Below are positions 1-8,830 of a DNA stretch of 64,000 bases, piece after piece. Source of the stretch: Bacteroidota bacterium (GTDB lineage Bacteria > Bacteroidota > Bacteroidia > NS11-12g > UBA9320). The notes under the pieces are model-generated. The model had not been told where the DNA came from. It saw nothing but the letters and a program-made list of their open reading frames with translations, and ran no database searches. Position 1 is the first letter of the stretch. The number at the start of each line of letters is the position of its first letter. The stretch covers positions 79,870 through 143,869 of the forward strand of contig WGNA01000016.1 of the NCBI GenBank assembly GCA_016124755.1, given 5' to 3'. A program made the translations under genes and the position numbers.

Positions 1-1
1 T

Positions 2-403
2 CAGTTTCGGGCGGTAAAAACAGATGACCACATCATTGAGTCGGTTAATATTGTGGACAACGTTGATAAAGATGAGAAAGCCGATTTGGTGAATACTAAA
101 CAAGCAAGTATTTTTGATTTCATTAATGTGCCCGAGGAGAAGGAGATTCTGGAGGCTAACCAGCGTGTAGAAGAGATGAAACAGCGTATGGTTCACCTCA
201 GGCAGTTGAGACAAAACGCTAACACCGAGGAAGGTATGGAAGAATTTGAAAACATACCGGCCTACAAAAGAAGAGGTGTTAAGCTCGATTCAACTGCACA
301 TTCTTCAGAGTCCGGTGTTTCCCGAGTGTCACTAATTGATGAGCCCGAAAAAAAACCTGAGTTAAAATCGAATAATTCATTTCTACACGATAACGTAGAT
401 TAA
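2..403 (+). CDS. ftsZ: Cell division protein FtsZ, C-terminal part (5' end outside window)
   Basis: The frame is open from the first bases of the window to the TAA at 401-403, so this is the 3' end of a longer gene. A GTG at 53 is internal and is not taken as the start. What is visible is the end of the FtsZ C-terminal domain, a charged linker (around EEKEILEANQRVEEMKQRM), the segment IPAYKRRGVKL and the terminal peptide SNNSFLHDNVD. The last two match the conserved tail of Bacteroidota FtsZ as I know it. FtsZ is the tubulin-like GTPase that polymerises into the division ring, and the tail binds membrane tethers such as FtsA. The GTPase core lies outside the window, so identification rests on the tail. 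A terminator-like hairpin follows 30 bases downstream. Confidence 0.8.
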   Translation, partial: QFRAVKTDDHIIESVNIVDNVDKDEKADLVNTKQASIFDFINVPEEKEILEANQRVEEMKQRMVHLRQLRQNANTEEGMEEFENIPAYKRRGVKLDSTAHSSESGVSRVSLIDEPEKKPELKSNNSFLHDNVD

Positions 404-431
404 AGAACTTTTCTACACATGCGACTTGATC

Positions 432-468
432 AGGGGATTGACTTTGCGTTGGTCCCCTTTTCTTTTGT
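432..468 (+). terminator. Rho-independent terminator after ftsZ
   Basis: AGGGGA (432-437) pairs with TCCCCT (453-458) around a loop of about 15 bases, followed by a T-rich run TTTTCTTTT. It lies 30 bases after the ftsZ stop and before the transposase gene, so the transposase is probably not part of the cell-division operon. The six-base stem is short. Confidence 0.55.
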
Positions 469-536
469 ACCCGTTTTAGGTTTGATGTGAATTTGGTAAT
501 TTGTGGGTCTTAAACTAACCCATTCACGAATCAACC

Positions 537-1127
537 ATGAAAACTTCACAGAATTTCAGAAACCATAATCGAAAATCAATTCGTCTTAAAGGTTATGACT
601 ATTCGCAGGCAGGATTGTACTTTGTAACCCTTTGTTGTCAGGATCGTGAATGTTTATTTGGCACCGTAACAGATAGTGTGATTCATTTAAACGATGCTGG
701 TATGGTTGCCAAATCATGCTGGTTGGAAATCCCTGAACATTTCCCCAACGTTGTTTTACATGAATTTGTAATCATGCCGAATCATATTCATGGCATAATT
801 GAAATAACAGAAAAAATCCCCGTTGAAGGGACGGAATATTTTCCGCCCGATAAAAACCAGATTGTCACCAAAAACCGTAATATCAATAAACCGGCGAATG
901 TTAATTCGCACCTGCCGCGTTCACCATCGGGAACGGTTGGATCAATTGTACGGGGATTTAAAATCGGGGTGACAAAATGGATGCGGAATAATACCAACAT
1001 TCATAATGTTTGGCAACGCAACTACCACGACTGGATAATCAGAAATACAAAATCATATCAGAATATTACCCGATACATTATGAATAATCCGGCCAAATGG
1101 TCTGTTGATTCAATGAATAAAAAATAA
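537..1127 (+). CDS. REP-associated tyrosine transposase (RAYT, Y1 transposase family)
   Basis: The 196-residue protein has the layout of TnpA_REP proteins: an N-terminal NHNRKSIRLKGYDYS segment leading into a FVTLCCQDRECLFG strand, the HUH metal-binding motif MPNHIHGIIEI near residues 80-90, and a C-terminal segment WQRNYHDWIIRN that holds the conserved tyrosine region. RAYTs are single-copy Y1 HUH nucleases that cut and join single-stranded DNA at REP hairpins and are thought to have spread them. The length is normal and no disruption is visible. The gene stands alone between ftsZ and a convergent lipoprotein gene. The nearest REP-like hairpins begin about 1.3 kb downstream, so it is the obvious candidate for mobilising the hairpin family in this window. 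That link is an inference. Confidence 0.85.
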   Translation: MKTSQNFRNHNRKSIRLKGYDYSQAGLYFVTLCCQDRECLFGTVTDSVIHLNDAGMVAKSCWLEIPEHFPNVVLHEFVIMPNHIHGIIEITEKIPVEGTEYFPPDKNQIVTKNRNINKPANVNSHLPRSPSGTVGSIVRGFKIGVTKWMRNNTNIHNVWQRNYHDWIIRNTKSYQNITRYIMNNPAKWSVDSMNKK

Positions 1128-1173
1128 ATTGGATTTTCTATTTAGTCCTCGCTCAACTGAAGACAAACCCAAA

Positions 1174-1842
1174 TCAGTGCACCGGCGACCACGAATCCAT
1201 TAACCGTCCGTTTGTGAACCGCTCGTAACCCAGACTTTCGTCGGTAGCACCTGAAATAAAGTGGATATTCAAATGTGTAATCACCGAATCAACATCCCCT
1301 GTTTTCAGATTTCGGCTAATCGTAATTTGTTGTAGTTTGTGGGGATCGGGCAATTTCGAGCGAACATCAATAATCATGGAATCATGCTCCGAATGCTCTG
1401 CCAGCATTATTTGCCGGAGGAGTTTCCATTCCGGGAAAAACGAGCTTCTATTGGGCGAATTTTTCTGATCCTGATAAACTAAAAAGTAAATCTGGTAATC
1501 GTCGTAAACTCGTTTTAAAAGTGTAATTAAATGTAATGAGTCCCGGTAGTTTTCGCAGGTCAGGATTTGTTCATCGGATTTGGGTATTGAACTTCCGATT
1601 GCATTTCCGTTCGAATCAATTTGTTTAACCGCATAATGCTGAAACAGGAATTTGTAGGTCGAATCATCAACATTCCAGTTCCCGGTGATTTGCTTATCAA
1701 TTCGAATTTCGTTGACTCGGTTATACGCGCCGATGTGATTTTGCTGAAGGAAATCTTCGAATGTTTTTGGGCCTTCATCCTGAGTTTGTGAGCAACCGGA
1801 GAGTGCTGCCAGTATAATAATGTGATGTAATTTATTCTTCAT
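1174..1842 (-). CDS. Hypothetical lipoprotein
   Basis: A 222-residue protein starting with a short basic segment, a hydrophobic stretch (IIILAALSGC) and a lipobox cysteine near residue 17. It should therefore be a lipid-anchored envelope protein. The mature part is mostly polar, with predicted alternating strands and no motif I recognise. It is transcribed convergently with the RAYT gene and divergently from the acetyltransferase gene, whose ATG lies 68 bases away. Function is unknown. The lipoprotein call rests on the signal sequence alone. Confidence 0.65.
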   Translation of the reverse strand: MKNKLHHIIILAALSGCSQTQDEGPKTFEDFLQQNHIGAYNRVNEIRIDKQITGNWNVDDSTYKFLFQHYAVKQIDSNGNAIGSSIPKSDEQILTCENYRDSLHLITLLKRVYDDYQIYFLVYQDQKNSPNRSSFFPEWKLLRQIMLAEHSEHDSMIIDVRSKLPDPHKLQQITISRNLKTGDVDSVITHLNIHFISGATDESLGYERFTNGRLMDSWSPVH

Positions 1843-1910
1843 CAGATTTCATTCACAACCTCAAATTAAAACTTAGTTTCTGAACTTTGCCCGAACTTCA
1901 CAAATCCACA

Positions 1911-2369
1911 ATGATCTCTTCCACACTTCTACGCACAGATTCTTCCCACCCGGAATTCATAACTCTCGTTCGGGAACTGGATGCCTATCTCAAAATAGTT
2001 GACGGAGATCTGCACGGCTTTTACGACCAATACAACCACATCGAAAATATCCCGTTTGTAGTTGTTGCTTATCGCGACGGTAAGACTGCGGCATGCGGCG
2101 CGTTTAAAGCTTTTGATGATAAATCGGTGGAGATTAAGCGCATGTTTACAAGTCCGGAATTCCGAAGGTCGGGTCTTGCCTCATCAGTTTTAAACCAACT
2201 GGAAATCTGGGCTAAAGAACTCGGTTACGAAAAATGTGTTCTCGAAACCGGTTTGATGCAAAAAGAAGCAGTTCAGCTTTATCGAAAATCGGGTTATGTT
2301 CAAATTCCGAATTACGGGCAATATGCCGGCATGGAAAACAGCCTTTGTTTTAGTAAAAATATTGGATGA
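1911..2369 (+). CDS. GNAT family N-acetyltransferase
   Basis: A 152-residue single-domain GNAT protein. The acetyl-CoA loop is seen as FRRSGLASSVLNQLEIWA, corresponding to the family R/QxxGxG/A signature, preceded by the beta strand VEIKRMFTSPEF and followed by YEKCVLETG and the terminal LYRKSGYVQIPNYGQY. GNAT enzymes transfer an acetyl group from acetyl-CoA to an amine; the substrate cannot be read from the sequence. I use the ATG at 1911. An in-frame TTG at 1887 would add eight residues unlike the family N-terminus. The gene ends just before a cluster of hairpin repeats. Confidence 0.8.
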   Translation: MISSTLLRTDSSHPEFITLVRELDAYLKIVDGDLHGFYDQYNHIENIPFVVVAYRDGKTAACGAFKAFDDKSVEIKRMFTSPEFRRSGLASSVLNQLEIWAKELGYEKCVLETGLMQKEAVQLYRKSGYVQIPNYGQYAGMENSLCFSKNIG

Positions 2370-3017
2370 ATTGAAACTTTTTGAAAAACGAAAAAAGGAA
2401 AATCGATTTTTTTTGGCATTCCCCATTTATGCTGACAATGCCGTTATCAATAAGATGTTATACGGAATTTTCAAAAGCATTCGTCAGTAATTCTCGTATT
2501 CCCCAATTTATGCTGACAATGCCGAACCTTGTTACCTATTGTTAATCTTCATTTATCAAGGCATTCGTCAGTAATTCCCCAATTCTTAATTCTCGTATTC
2601 CCCATTTATACTGACAATGCCGACCTGAATCATATTAAGTAAGTATCATCTTCCCAGCATTCGTCAGTAATTCTTAATTCTCTTAATTCCTTTCATTTCA
2701 TCATTCCCTATTGGGTTCTTTCGCATCGCTCAAGATGACGCTATTTTTGGTTGTGTGGCCGGGATTCTTCGTTGCTCTCAGAATTTTAATGGTTTTCTAT
2801 TGCATAAGATCCTGAAATAAGTTCAATTTATACTGACAATGCCGATTTCAATTATATTATTTAATCTTCACGCCTATGGCATTCGTCAGCAATTCTCGTA
2901 TTCTCCAATTCCCCAATTCTTAATTCTTAATTCTTTTCATTTTTCAATTCTCCGCTCCTGACGCCACCGTGATTCTTTTGTGATACATCCGACCTAATTT
3001 GCCATGAGTTTGCGCTT
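2370..3017. repeat. Intergenic repeat cluster with four REP-like hairpin units
   Basis: No gene is supported here. Four hairpin units lie at 2432-2487, 2513-2571, 2611-2667 and 2833-2889. Each starts with CTGACAATGCC and ends with GCATTCGTCAG. The ends can pair over 10-11 bp with one bulged C, around a loop of about 34-36 bases. The loops differ: one type contains TTATACGGAATTTTCAAA, one CCTTGTTACCTATTG, one TAAGTAAGTATCATC. Flanks are AT-rich strings such as AATTCCCCAATTTAT. Between units 3 and 4 (about 2705-2832) lies a second repeat with TTCTTTCGCATCGCTCAAG and GGGATTCTTCGTTGCTCTCA, which recurs at about 6680, 59150 and 60300. Confidence 0.8.
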
Positions 3018-3710
3018 ATGAACAAAGTTCTGGTTATTGAAGACGACCCGCACATCATTGATCTGGTTGAAATACATTTAAAGGATCTCAATTGCGAAGT
3101 AGCCCGTGAAACCAATGGGATCTCTGGTTTTGAAACAGCGCGTTCCGGCAACTTCGATCTTATCATCCTCGATCTTATGTTGCCCGATCTCGACGGAATT
3201 CAAATCTGTCAAAAACTGCGCGCTTTGGAAATTTATACCCCGATTTTAATGCTCACCGCAAAATCCGAAGAATTCGACAAAGTACTCGGACTCGAATCCG
3301 GCGCCGATGATTATCTCACGAAACCATTTGGCATACGGGAATTCATCGCCCGTGTGAAAGTAATTTTACGCAGGGAAAAACGTCAAACAGTACAGGGAAT
3401 CAATACAATAATTCAATTCGGGAATCTCATTATCGACACCGAAAAGCGAAAAGTGATGCTCAACAACGAACGCATTTCTCTCACGCCAAAAGAATTTGAA
3501 TTACTCGTTTTATTAGCCGACAATCCCGGTAGAAGTTACGATCGCGACGAACTGCTTTCCGCCATTTGGGGCTATGAATTTTCTGGCTATGAACACACCG
3601 TTAATTCGCATATAAACCGACTTCGTGCTAAGATAGAACCCGATGTTTCTAACCCGACATATATTCTCACAACCTGGGGTGTCGGTTATCGGTTTAACGA
3701 TGAACTCTGA
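3018..3710 (+). CDS. OmpR/PhoB-family DNA-binding response regulator
   Basis: 230 residues. The N-terminal receiver domain (about 1-118) has the acidic pair D9-D10, the phosphoacceptor D52 in ILDLMLPDLDG, T80 in MLTAKS and K102 in YLTKPF. The C-terminal winged-helix domain (about 130-228) has ISLTPKEFELLVLLADNPG and the recognition region HTVNSHINRLRAKIE, ending GVGYRF, all typical of OmpR-type activators. Phosphorylation by the partner kinase should promote dimerisation and promoter binding. The kinase gene starts three bases after the stop, so the two form an operon. The stimulus and target genes cannot be inferred. The domain set is complete. Confidence 0.93.
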   Translation: MNKVLVIEDDPHIIDLVEIHLKDLNCEVARETNGISGFETARSGNFDLIILDLMLPDLDGIQICQKLRALEIYTPILMLTAKSEEFDKVLGLESGADDYLTKPFGIREFIARVKVILRREKRQTVQGINTIIQFGNLIIDTEKRKVMLNNERISLTPKEFELLVLLADNPGRSYDRDELLSAIWGYEFSGYEHTVNSHINRLRAKIEPDVSNPTYILTTWGVGYRFNDEL

Positions 3711-3713
3711 TTT

Positions 3714-5186
3714 ATGAAACAATTGCTTCACTACCGGAATAGTCTTTTTTTGCGACTATCACTTGCACTTCTCATCCTACTTATTTTATTGGGATTGGCA
3801 TATATTTTAATCACCGGTTATTCGGCACGGGAATATTATCAGGAAACCACTCAAAGATTAAACGCACACGTCGCGGAACACATGGTTGAAGAGGTTTCAC
3901 CCTTTGTAAATGGTGAGGTAAACGAAGAGGCTTTAGGAAGCATCATGCATTCGATGATGGCAGTAAACCCGTCGATTGAAGTTTATCTGCTGGATCCAAC
4001 CGGTCATATTTTATCTTTTGTTGTTTTGGATAAAAAAGTCCGGCTCAAAAATGTAGATATAAAACCAGTAATAAATTTCATTAAATCCAAAGGTGAAAAA
4101 TATATAACCGGTGACGACCCGAGGAACCCCGGACAAAAAGCGATTTTTTCGGCAACAGAAGTGAATGAAAACGGAAAACTTCTCGGATACATTTATATCG
4201 TGTTAGCCAGCGAGCAGTATGAGAATATTTCCGGAGCCTTGTTCAGCAGCTATTTTTTTAAGGTTAGCACTTTGTCTTTTGTAATTACAATTGTGGTTGC
4301 ATTTTCACTCGGTCTGATTCTGCTGGCACTTTTAACCCGCAATCTCCGCAAAATTCAAAATAGTGTAAAACGCTTTGAAACCGGTGATTTTAATGCAAAA
4401 ATTCCGATTGAAAACATGGGCGAACTTTCAGATCTGGCAAACACCGTAAACCACATGGCCGATACTATTTTAAGCAATATTGAAGATCTCAGGGAAGTCG
4501 ACAGGTTGCGTCGCGATCTCATTGCCAATGTTTCTCACGACTTGAGAAGCCCGTTATCCATAATTCACGGCTACATTGAAACGCTGATTTTAAAACAGGA
4601 AACAATAAAACCGGAGGAAAGTGAACAGTATCTGAAAATTATTCTTCAAAGCAGTGATCGATTAAAAGGTCTGGTTTCCGATTTATTTGAATTATCGCGA
4701 CTCGAAGCCAGACAGGTCAAATTACAGAAAACACCTTTTTATGTGAATGAGTTATTAGCCGACACAATCCGTCAGTACGAACTTATGGCCAAAGAAAGGC
4801 ATATAAAACTGGAAACCAATCTGCCCCAAAACTTACCGATGGTTTTGGCCGATTTAGATTTAATCGGCAGAGTGATTCAGAATCTTCTCGACAATGCGTT
4901 GAAATTCACTCCGGAAAATGGTTCCATAGAAGTAATGGCCAATGTTGTTGACAAACTGGTTCATATTGAAATTTCCAATTCTGGCGAGGGAATAAACAGC
5001 GAAGAGCTTCCCCACATTTTTGATCGTTATTACAAAATTGATCACAATCGAAATACGCTGAAAGGTTCCGGACTCGGACTCGCAATTGTTCGAAAAATAA
5101 TTGAATTGCACGAGACCGATATTAAAGTTTCCAGTGAACCGGGAGCGTACACCCGATTTAATTTCACATTGCCGATGACAGCGTGA
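3714..5186 (+). CDS. Membrane-bound sensor histidine kinase
   Basis: 490 residues. Transmembrane helix 1 is at about 11-34 and helix 2 at about 184-207, enclosing a periplasmic sensor region of about 150 residues. A HAMP linker (about 208-260) follows. The dimerisation/phosphoacceptor H-box is ANVSHDLRSPLS with H275, and the ATPase domain has the N-box NLLDNALKFTP (390-400), the G1 box NSGEGI (422-427, Asn in place of the usual Asp, a common variant) and the G2 box GSGLGLAI (451-458). It autophosphorylates on H275 and passes the phosphate to D52 of the adjacent regulator. The periplasmic sensor domain is not one I recognise. Confidence 0.92.
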   Translation: MKQLLHYRNSLFLRLSLALLILLILLGLAYILITGYSAREYYQETTQRLNAHVAEHMVEEVSPFVNGEVNEEALGSIMHSMMAVNPSIEVYLLDPTGHILSFVVLDKKVRLKNVDIKPVINFIKSKGEKYITGDDPRNPGQKAIFSATEVNENGKLLGYIYIVLASEQYENISGALFSSYFFKVSTLSFVITIVVAFSLGLILLALLTRNLRKIQNSVKRFETGDFNAKIPIENMGELSDLANTVNHMADTILSNIEDLREVDRLRRDLIANVSHDLRSPLSIIHGYIETLILKQETIKPEESEQYLKIILQSSDRLKGLVSDLFELSRLEARQVKLQKTPFYVNELLADTIRQYELMAKERHIKLETNLPQNLPMVLADLDLIGRVIQNLLDNALKFTPENGSIEVMANVVDKLVHIEISNSGEGINSEELPHIFDRYYKIDHNRNTLKGSGLGLAIVRKIIELHETDIKVSSEPGAYTRFNFTLPMTA

Positions 5187-5301
5187 AAAGAATCCGTTAT
5201 ATCAATTTTAAATATTTGTATCCCGTTCCAATATTCATTCGGGTATTGAGAATTATCTCATAAGTTGTTATCCCAAATTTTCCAGAACAAATCCTTTAAC
5301 C

Positions 5302-5339
5302 TTTTGTGATTAATTCGTGATATCATATTAACAGCTTTG
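5302..5339 (+). promoter_or_regulatory. Possible Bacteroidota promoter for the lipoprotein gene at 5368
   Basis: TTTTG (5302-5306) and CAGCTTTG (5332-5339) resemble the -33 TTTG and -7 TAnnTTTG boxes of Bacteroidota sigma factors. The -7 box has one mismatch, and the 25-base spacing is longer than the usual 19-21. The start codon is 28 bases downstream. Confidence 0.3.
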
Positions 5340-5367
5340 ATGCGATCAAATAATAAAAATCGCAACA

Positions 5368-6312
5368 ATGAAAAATGTTATTTTACTAACTTCAATTGCC
5401 ATTAGTACATTACTGTTTTCGTCTTGTAAAGATGATGAGGACAAAGACAATATGACGATGGATACGGTAACCGTGAACGATCCGGAGAAAGCCACAGAAG
5501 TTTCCGTGGATCGCTTCAGCTCAAAAGCAGGAATGTTGATGGTACGCGATGATATGAACGGACTACCGGGTGCTAATGTCGCCATTGATTTTGACGCCGG
5601 TGAACCCTTTATTACCAAAGGTCTGGGCCCCAATGGCGAGAAAGTTCAATATTATAATTTTGATATTCAACCCACTGCTCCCGCACCTATTTATGTATTG
5701 TTTAAATCCGGTTCCACGATGCCCGTCGACGGACAATTAAATATAATTAATGTGATTCCGGGGGACAACGGATATAACGATTTCTGGCAGGTGGTAAAAG
5801 TTACGGTTCCTTCTGACTACACGGCGAATGAAGTATCCAGTTACGATGAAATAATGAATAAGGGATATGCCATGGAAACCACAACTAAAATTGTGAATTG
5901 CCCCGTGGTACCCAAAGGCTCATCAGCAACTATGCGACTTAATGGTGAAGCAACTTCACTCACAAAAGGTTGGTATAAAAAGCAGCTCGTTTATTATTTT
6001 AATTTTTTGGAAAAAGATTTGGAAGCTCAATCTGGGAAAGTTCCGGTTTCCCCGATCTATGTAACCTTTAATGAAAACCCACCAACCGGCGGACCGTCAT
6101 CCGGATTTGTTACTGAAATGGGCACATCGCAAACCCACAATGTTGTGGCAACTCTGCCAAGTGATGCGAATTACTCGCCCCTGTGGTCGGTAAACCCATA
6201 CGATAATAAAGACTTCAATATGGTGAAAGATCTTATGACCGCAAAAGCCGCCAACATTATCGCCATGGGTGTTGCAAATGTTAACTGCCCTATTGTTAAA
6301 ATAGAACAATAA
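5368..6312 (+). CDS. Hypothetical lipoprotein
   Basis: 314 residues with a lipoprotein signal (LLTSIAISTLLFSSC, cysteine at about residue 20) followed by an acidic tether DDEDKD. The mature region contains two similar halves: the segments ending KIVNCPVVP (about residue 170) and NVNCPIVKIEQ (C-terminus) look like the ends of two related units of about 130 residues, each with APIYVLF/SPIYVTF strands and an xxFWQV/LWSV motif. I do not recognise a named family. It is probably anchored in the outer membrane. It stands alone, with its own possible promoter and a strong terminator 44 bases after the stop. Confidence 0.7.
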   Translation: MKNVILLTSIAISTLLFSSCKDDEDKDNMTMDTVTVNDPEKATEVSVDRFSSKAGMLMVRDDMNGLPGANVAIDFDAGEPFITKGLGPNGEKVQYYNFDIQPTAPAPIYVLFKSGSTMPVDGQLNIINVIPGDNGYNDFWQVVKVTVPSDYTANEVSSYDEIMNKGYAMETTTKIVNCPVVPKGSSATMRLNGEATSLTKGWYKKQLVYYFNFLEKDLEAQSGKVPVSPIYVTFNENPPTGGPSSGFVTEMGTSQTHNVVATLPSDANYSPLWSVNPYDNKDFNMVKDLMTAKAANIIAMGVANVNCPIVKIEQ

Positions 6313-6355
6313 ATATATAAAAACGCGGGAAAATAGGATACCCGATTTTCATTGC

Positions 6356-6395
6356 AAAGGATCAGGGAAGTGCTTCACCTGGTCCTTTTTTTTTT
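6356..6395 (+). terminator. Rho-independent terminator after the lipoprotein gene
   Basis: AAAGGATCAGG (6356-6366) pairs with CCTGGTCCTTT (6378-6388), an 11-bp stem with one G-U pair and an 11-base loop, continuing into an unbroken T run to 6395. It ends the transcript of the gene at 5368-6312. Confidence 0.85.
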
Positions 6396-7030
6396 AAAGC
6401 GAAAAGCGAAAAAAGGAAAATCGAAATAAGTTAGTCCCCCCAATCTTTCATTTCTTTTCATTCTTTTCATTCTTTTCATTTCTTTTCATTCTTTTCATTT
6501 TTTAATTCTCTCGGGGTTCTTTCGCTTCTCGAGATAACCTCCGTAGTATATTTCTCGTATTCCCCAATTTATGCTGACAATGCCGTACCTTGTTACCTAT
6601 TGTTAATCTTCATTTATCAAGGCATTCGTCAGTAATTCCCCAATTCTTAATTCTCTTAATTCCTTTCATTTCTTAATTCTCTAAGTGTTCTTTCGCTTCG
6701 CTCAAGATGACGCTATTTTTGGTTGTGCAGCCGGGATTCTTCGTTGCACTCAGAATTATTATTAACTTTTATAGCACAAGATCCTGAAAGGAGTTCAATT
6801 TATCCTGACAGAGCCATACCCATTAATTCTTTGTTATACGGGATTTTCAAAGGCATTCGTCAGTAATTCTCGCATTCACCAATTCCCCAATTTATGCTGA
6901 CAATGCCGTACCTTGTTACCTATTGTTAATCTTCAATTATCAAGGCATTCGTCAGTAATTCCCCAATTTATACTGACAATGCCATTCAATCAATAAGATG
7001 TTATACGGAATTTTCAAAGTCATTCGTCAG
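6396..7030. repeat. Intergenic repeat cluster with four REP-like hairpin units, last one overlapping pth
   Basis: No gene is seen before pth. It opens with short tandem CTTTTCATT copies (about 6445-6500). Hairpin units with CTGACAATGCC...GGCATTCGTCAG ends lie at 6574-6632, 6805-6863 (start CTGACAGAGCC), 6897-6955 and 6973-7030. Units one and three share almost the same loop (GTACCTTGTTACCTATTG); units two and four share GTTATACGG(A/G)ATTTTCAAA. The GCTTCGCTCAAGATGACG composite repeat is at about 6690-6800. The last unit reaches into pth and supplies its stop codon. Confidence 0.8.
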
Positions 7031-7593
7031 TAATTCGCATTAAGCGAATTCATCGCCATGCCGATTCCCCGAAAAACGGTTTCTTCAATTCCGAGTCGGA
7101 TTTTTTCATAGAGATTCTGAAGAATTTCCTCCTCATCCGGAAGCCATTTGCTCAAAACAAAATCTACCTGCTCACCGGTTTTAAAATCGGAACCGATGCC
7201 AACCCGAATCCGCGGATATTGCTGACTGTTCAAAACCGATTCGATATTTCGCAAGCCGTTGTGCCCGCCATGACTACCTTTTGGTTTCATCCGGATTTTC
7301 CCGAACGGCAGATTGAGATCATCCGTAATTACGATGAGGTGGTTCAGCGGAATATCCAGTTTTCGCATCCAGAAGCCGATTGCATTACCGCTGAGATTCA
7401 TAAAGGTGTCTGGTTTTAAAAAATACAGATTGCGTCCTCTGAATTTGGAATTTCCCAATTCGCCAAAACGATCATTTTCAAATTTAAAATCGTATTTCGA
7501 AGCGATGTAATCCAAACAATCAAACCCGACATTGTGTCGAGTATGTGCGTATTTATCTCCGATATTTCCCAATCCTGCAATCAGGTATTTCAT
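7027..7593 (-). CDS. pth: Peptidyl-tRNA hydrolase
   Basis: 188 residues, the normal length for bacterial Pth. It cleaves the ester bond of peptidyl-tRNAs released from stalled ribosomes and so recycles tRNA in the cytoplasm. The N-terminal signature GLGNIGDKYAHTRHNVGF holds N10 and the catalytic H20. Further family blocks are KPDTFMNLSG, VITDDLNLPFGKIRMKPKGS and HGGHNGLRNI, then YPRIRVGIG. It follows the FtsX-like gene by four bases in the rbfA-permease-pth operon. Oddly, the last codons and the stop (TGA, 7027-7029 on the complement) lie inside a REP-like hairpin unit, so the C-terminal NANY is at least partly repeat-derived. Confidence 0.95.
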   Translation of the reverse strand: MKYLIAGLGNIGDKYAHTRHNVGFDCLDYIASKYDFKFENDRFGELGNSKFRGRNLYFLKPDTFMNLSGNAIGFWMRKLDIPLNHLIVITDDLNLPFGKIRMKPKGSHGGHNGLRNIESVLNSQQYPRIRVGIGSDFKTGEQVDFVLSKWLPDEEEILQNLYEKIRLGIEETVFRGIGMAMNSLNANY

Positions 7594-7597
7594 AAAA

Positions 7598-8827
7598 CTA
7601 AATTTCTCCCGGTTTAGAATTTAATTTTTCCGTTGCTTTCCAAGACGGATATAAAGAAGCAATTTGCCCTAAAACAAAAATTATAACCGTAACCGCCACA
7701 ACATCTCCCCACCGTAAATCTATCGGAAAATACTCTACAAAACTTCCTTCAATCGGCACAATTCCCACTCTTTGTTGCAGCATTACGAAAGCGATTCCGA
7801 TTAATCCGCCGATTATTATTCCAAGAGCGGTTATTAAAAGTCCTTCCATCAGAAATATCCTTCGAATGGTGAATTTATCGGCACCCATTCCGGCAATTAT
7901 GTATATGTCGGATGATTTTTCGAGCACCAGCATTGTGAGTGCTCCGATCACATTAAAAGCAGCAATCATAAGCACCAGCGTGAGTATGGCAAAGGTTGCC
8001 CATTTCTCAGTTTTAAAAACCCGGTATGCCGATTCATTCATTTCGTCGCGATTCCGTATCAGGAATTTGTCTTTCGTCATCTTCCGGATTTCCTCCTGTA
8101 CGCTTTTTACTTTATATCCGGGTTTTACAGCTAATTCCACGGCACCGACTTCCTTTCCGGTCTGAAGTAATTCCTGAGCGGTTTTTAGTGATACCACAAT
8201 TACATCACGGTCTTCCTCTTCGGTCAGCATAATTATTCCGGTAGGAACCACATATTCCATCATTAACGATGCATCCGGATTTAACGAATTATACGTCGTT
8301 CCTTTAACCGGCATATAGAGCGTTGCCGCATACTGGGGATAATTCGTTGAAATATTGAGATTATTGGAAATCACACCACCGAAAATCGCTCCCGGTTTAC
8401 CGTCGGGTAATTCGAGAATTAAACTTCCGTCTACGAGAATCGTATCCATTCGATTCAGGTCAAAAAAATGTTCGTCGACACCTTTCACCCGGGCTATTTC
8501 CTGCGCCTCTCCGTAACGCACCACGACATTGTCTTCAAGAGTCGCGGATATAGTTTTAATACCGTCAATTTTTTTTAATTCGGTAATGAGACTATCGGGA
8601 TAAAAAGTTTTCCCGACTGATGCCGTAATTTTCAATTCCGGATCAAACGAATCGTTCAATTCCCGAACAAGTCCTTCGAGTCCGTTGAGAAACGAAAGAA
8701 TAATTATCATCACCGCTGTACCGATGGCGAAAACGGAAACGGCTATTCCGGAAATTATATTAATGGCATTCGTATTCTTTTTTGAAAAGAGATATCTCCT
8801 GGCTATGAAGAAAGGAAACGACGCCAT
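7598..8827 (-). CDS. FtsX/LolE-type ABC transporter permease
   Basis: 409 residues with the topology of MacB/LolC/LolE-type permeases. There is an N-terminal RRYLFSKKNTNAINIISGIAV segment leading into helix 1, a large periplasmic domain (about 50-265), then three C-terminal helices beginning AILTLVLMIAAFNVIGALTM (FtsX core), with IIAGMGADKFTIRRIFLMEG between helices and GQIASLYPSWKATEKL at the end. Family members work with a separate ATPase in lipoprotein release or envelope remodelling. No ATPase gene is adjacent, so the exact substrate is open. It sits between rbfA (three-base gap) and pth (four-base gap) in one operon. Confidence 0.88.
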   Translation of the reverse strand: MASFPFFIARRYLFSKKNTNAINIISGIAVSVFAIGTAVMIIILSFLNGLEGLVRELNDSFDPELKITASVGKTFYPDSLITELKKIDGIKTISATLEDNVVVRYGEAQEIARVKGVDEHFFDLNRMDTILVDGSLILELPDGKPGAIFGGVISNNLNISTNYPQYAATLYMPVKGTTYNSLNPDASLMMEYVVPTGIIMLTEEEDRDVIVVSLKTAQELLQTGKEVGAVELAVKPGYKVKSVQEEIRKMTKDKFLIRNRDEMNESAYRVFKTEKWATFAILTLVLMIAAFNVIGALTMLVLEKSSDIYIIAGMGADKFTIRRIFLMEGLLITALGIIIGGLIGIAFVMLQQRVGIVPIEGSFVEYFPIDLRWGDVVAVTVIIFVLGQIASLYPSWKATEKLNSKPGEI

Positions 8828-8830
8828 GTA

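Noticed and set aside
2432..7030. Possible CRISPR array from the regularly repeated CTGAC/GTCAG motifs
   Set aside because: The conserved parts are inverted ends of a hairpin, loops recur instead of being unique spacers, distances between units vary, and there are no cas genes.
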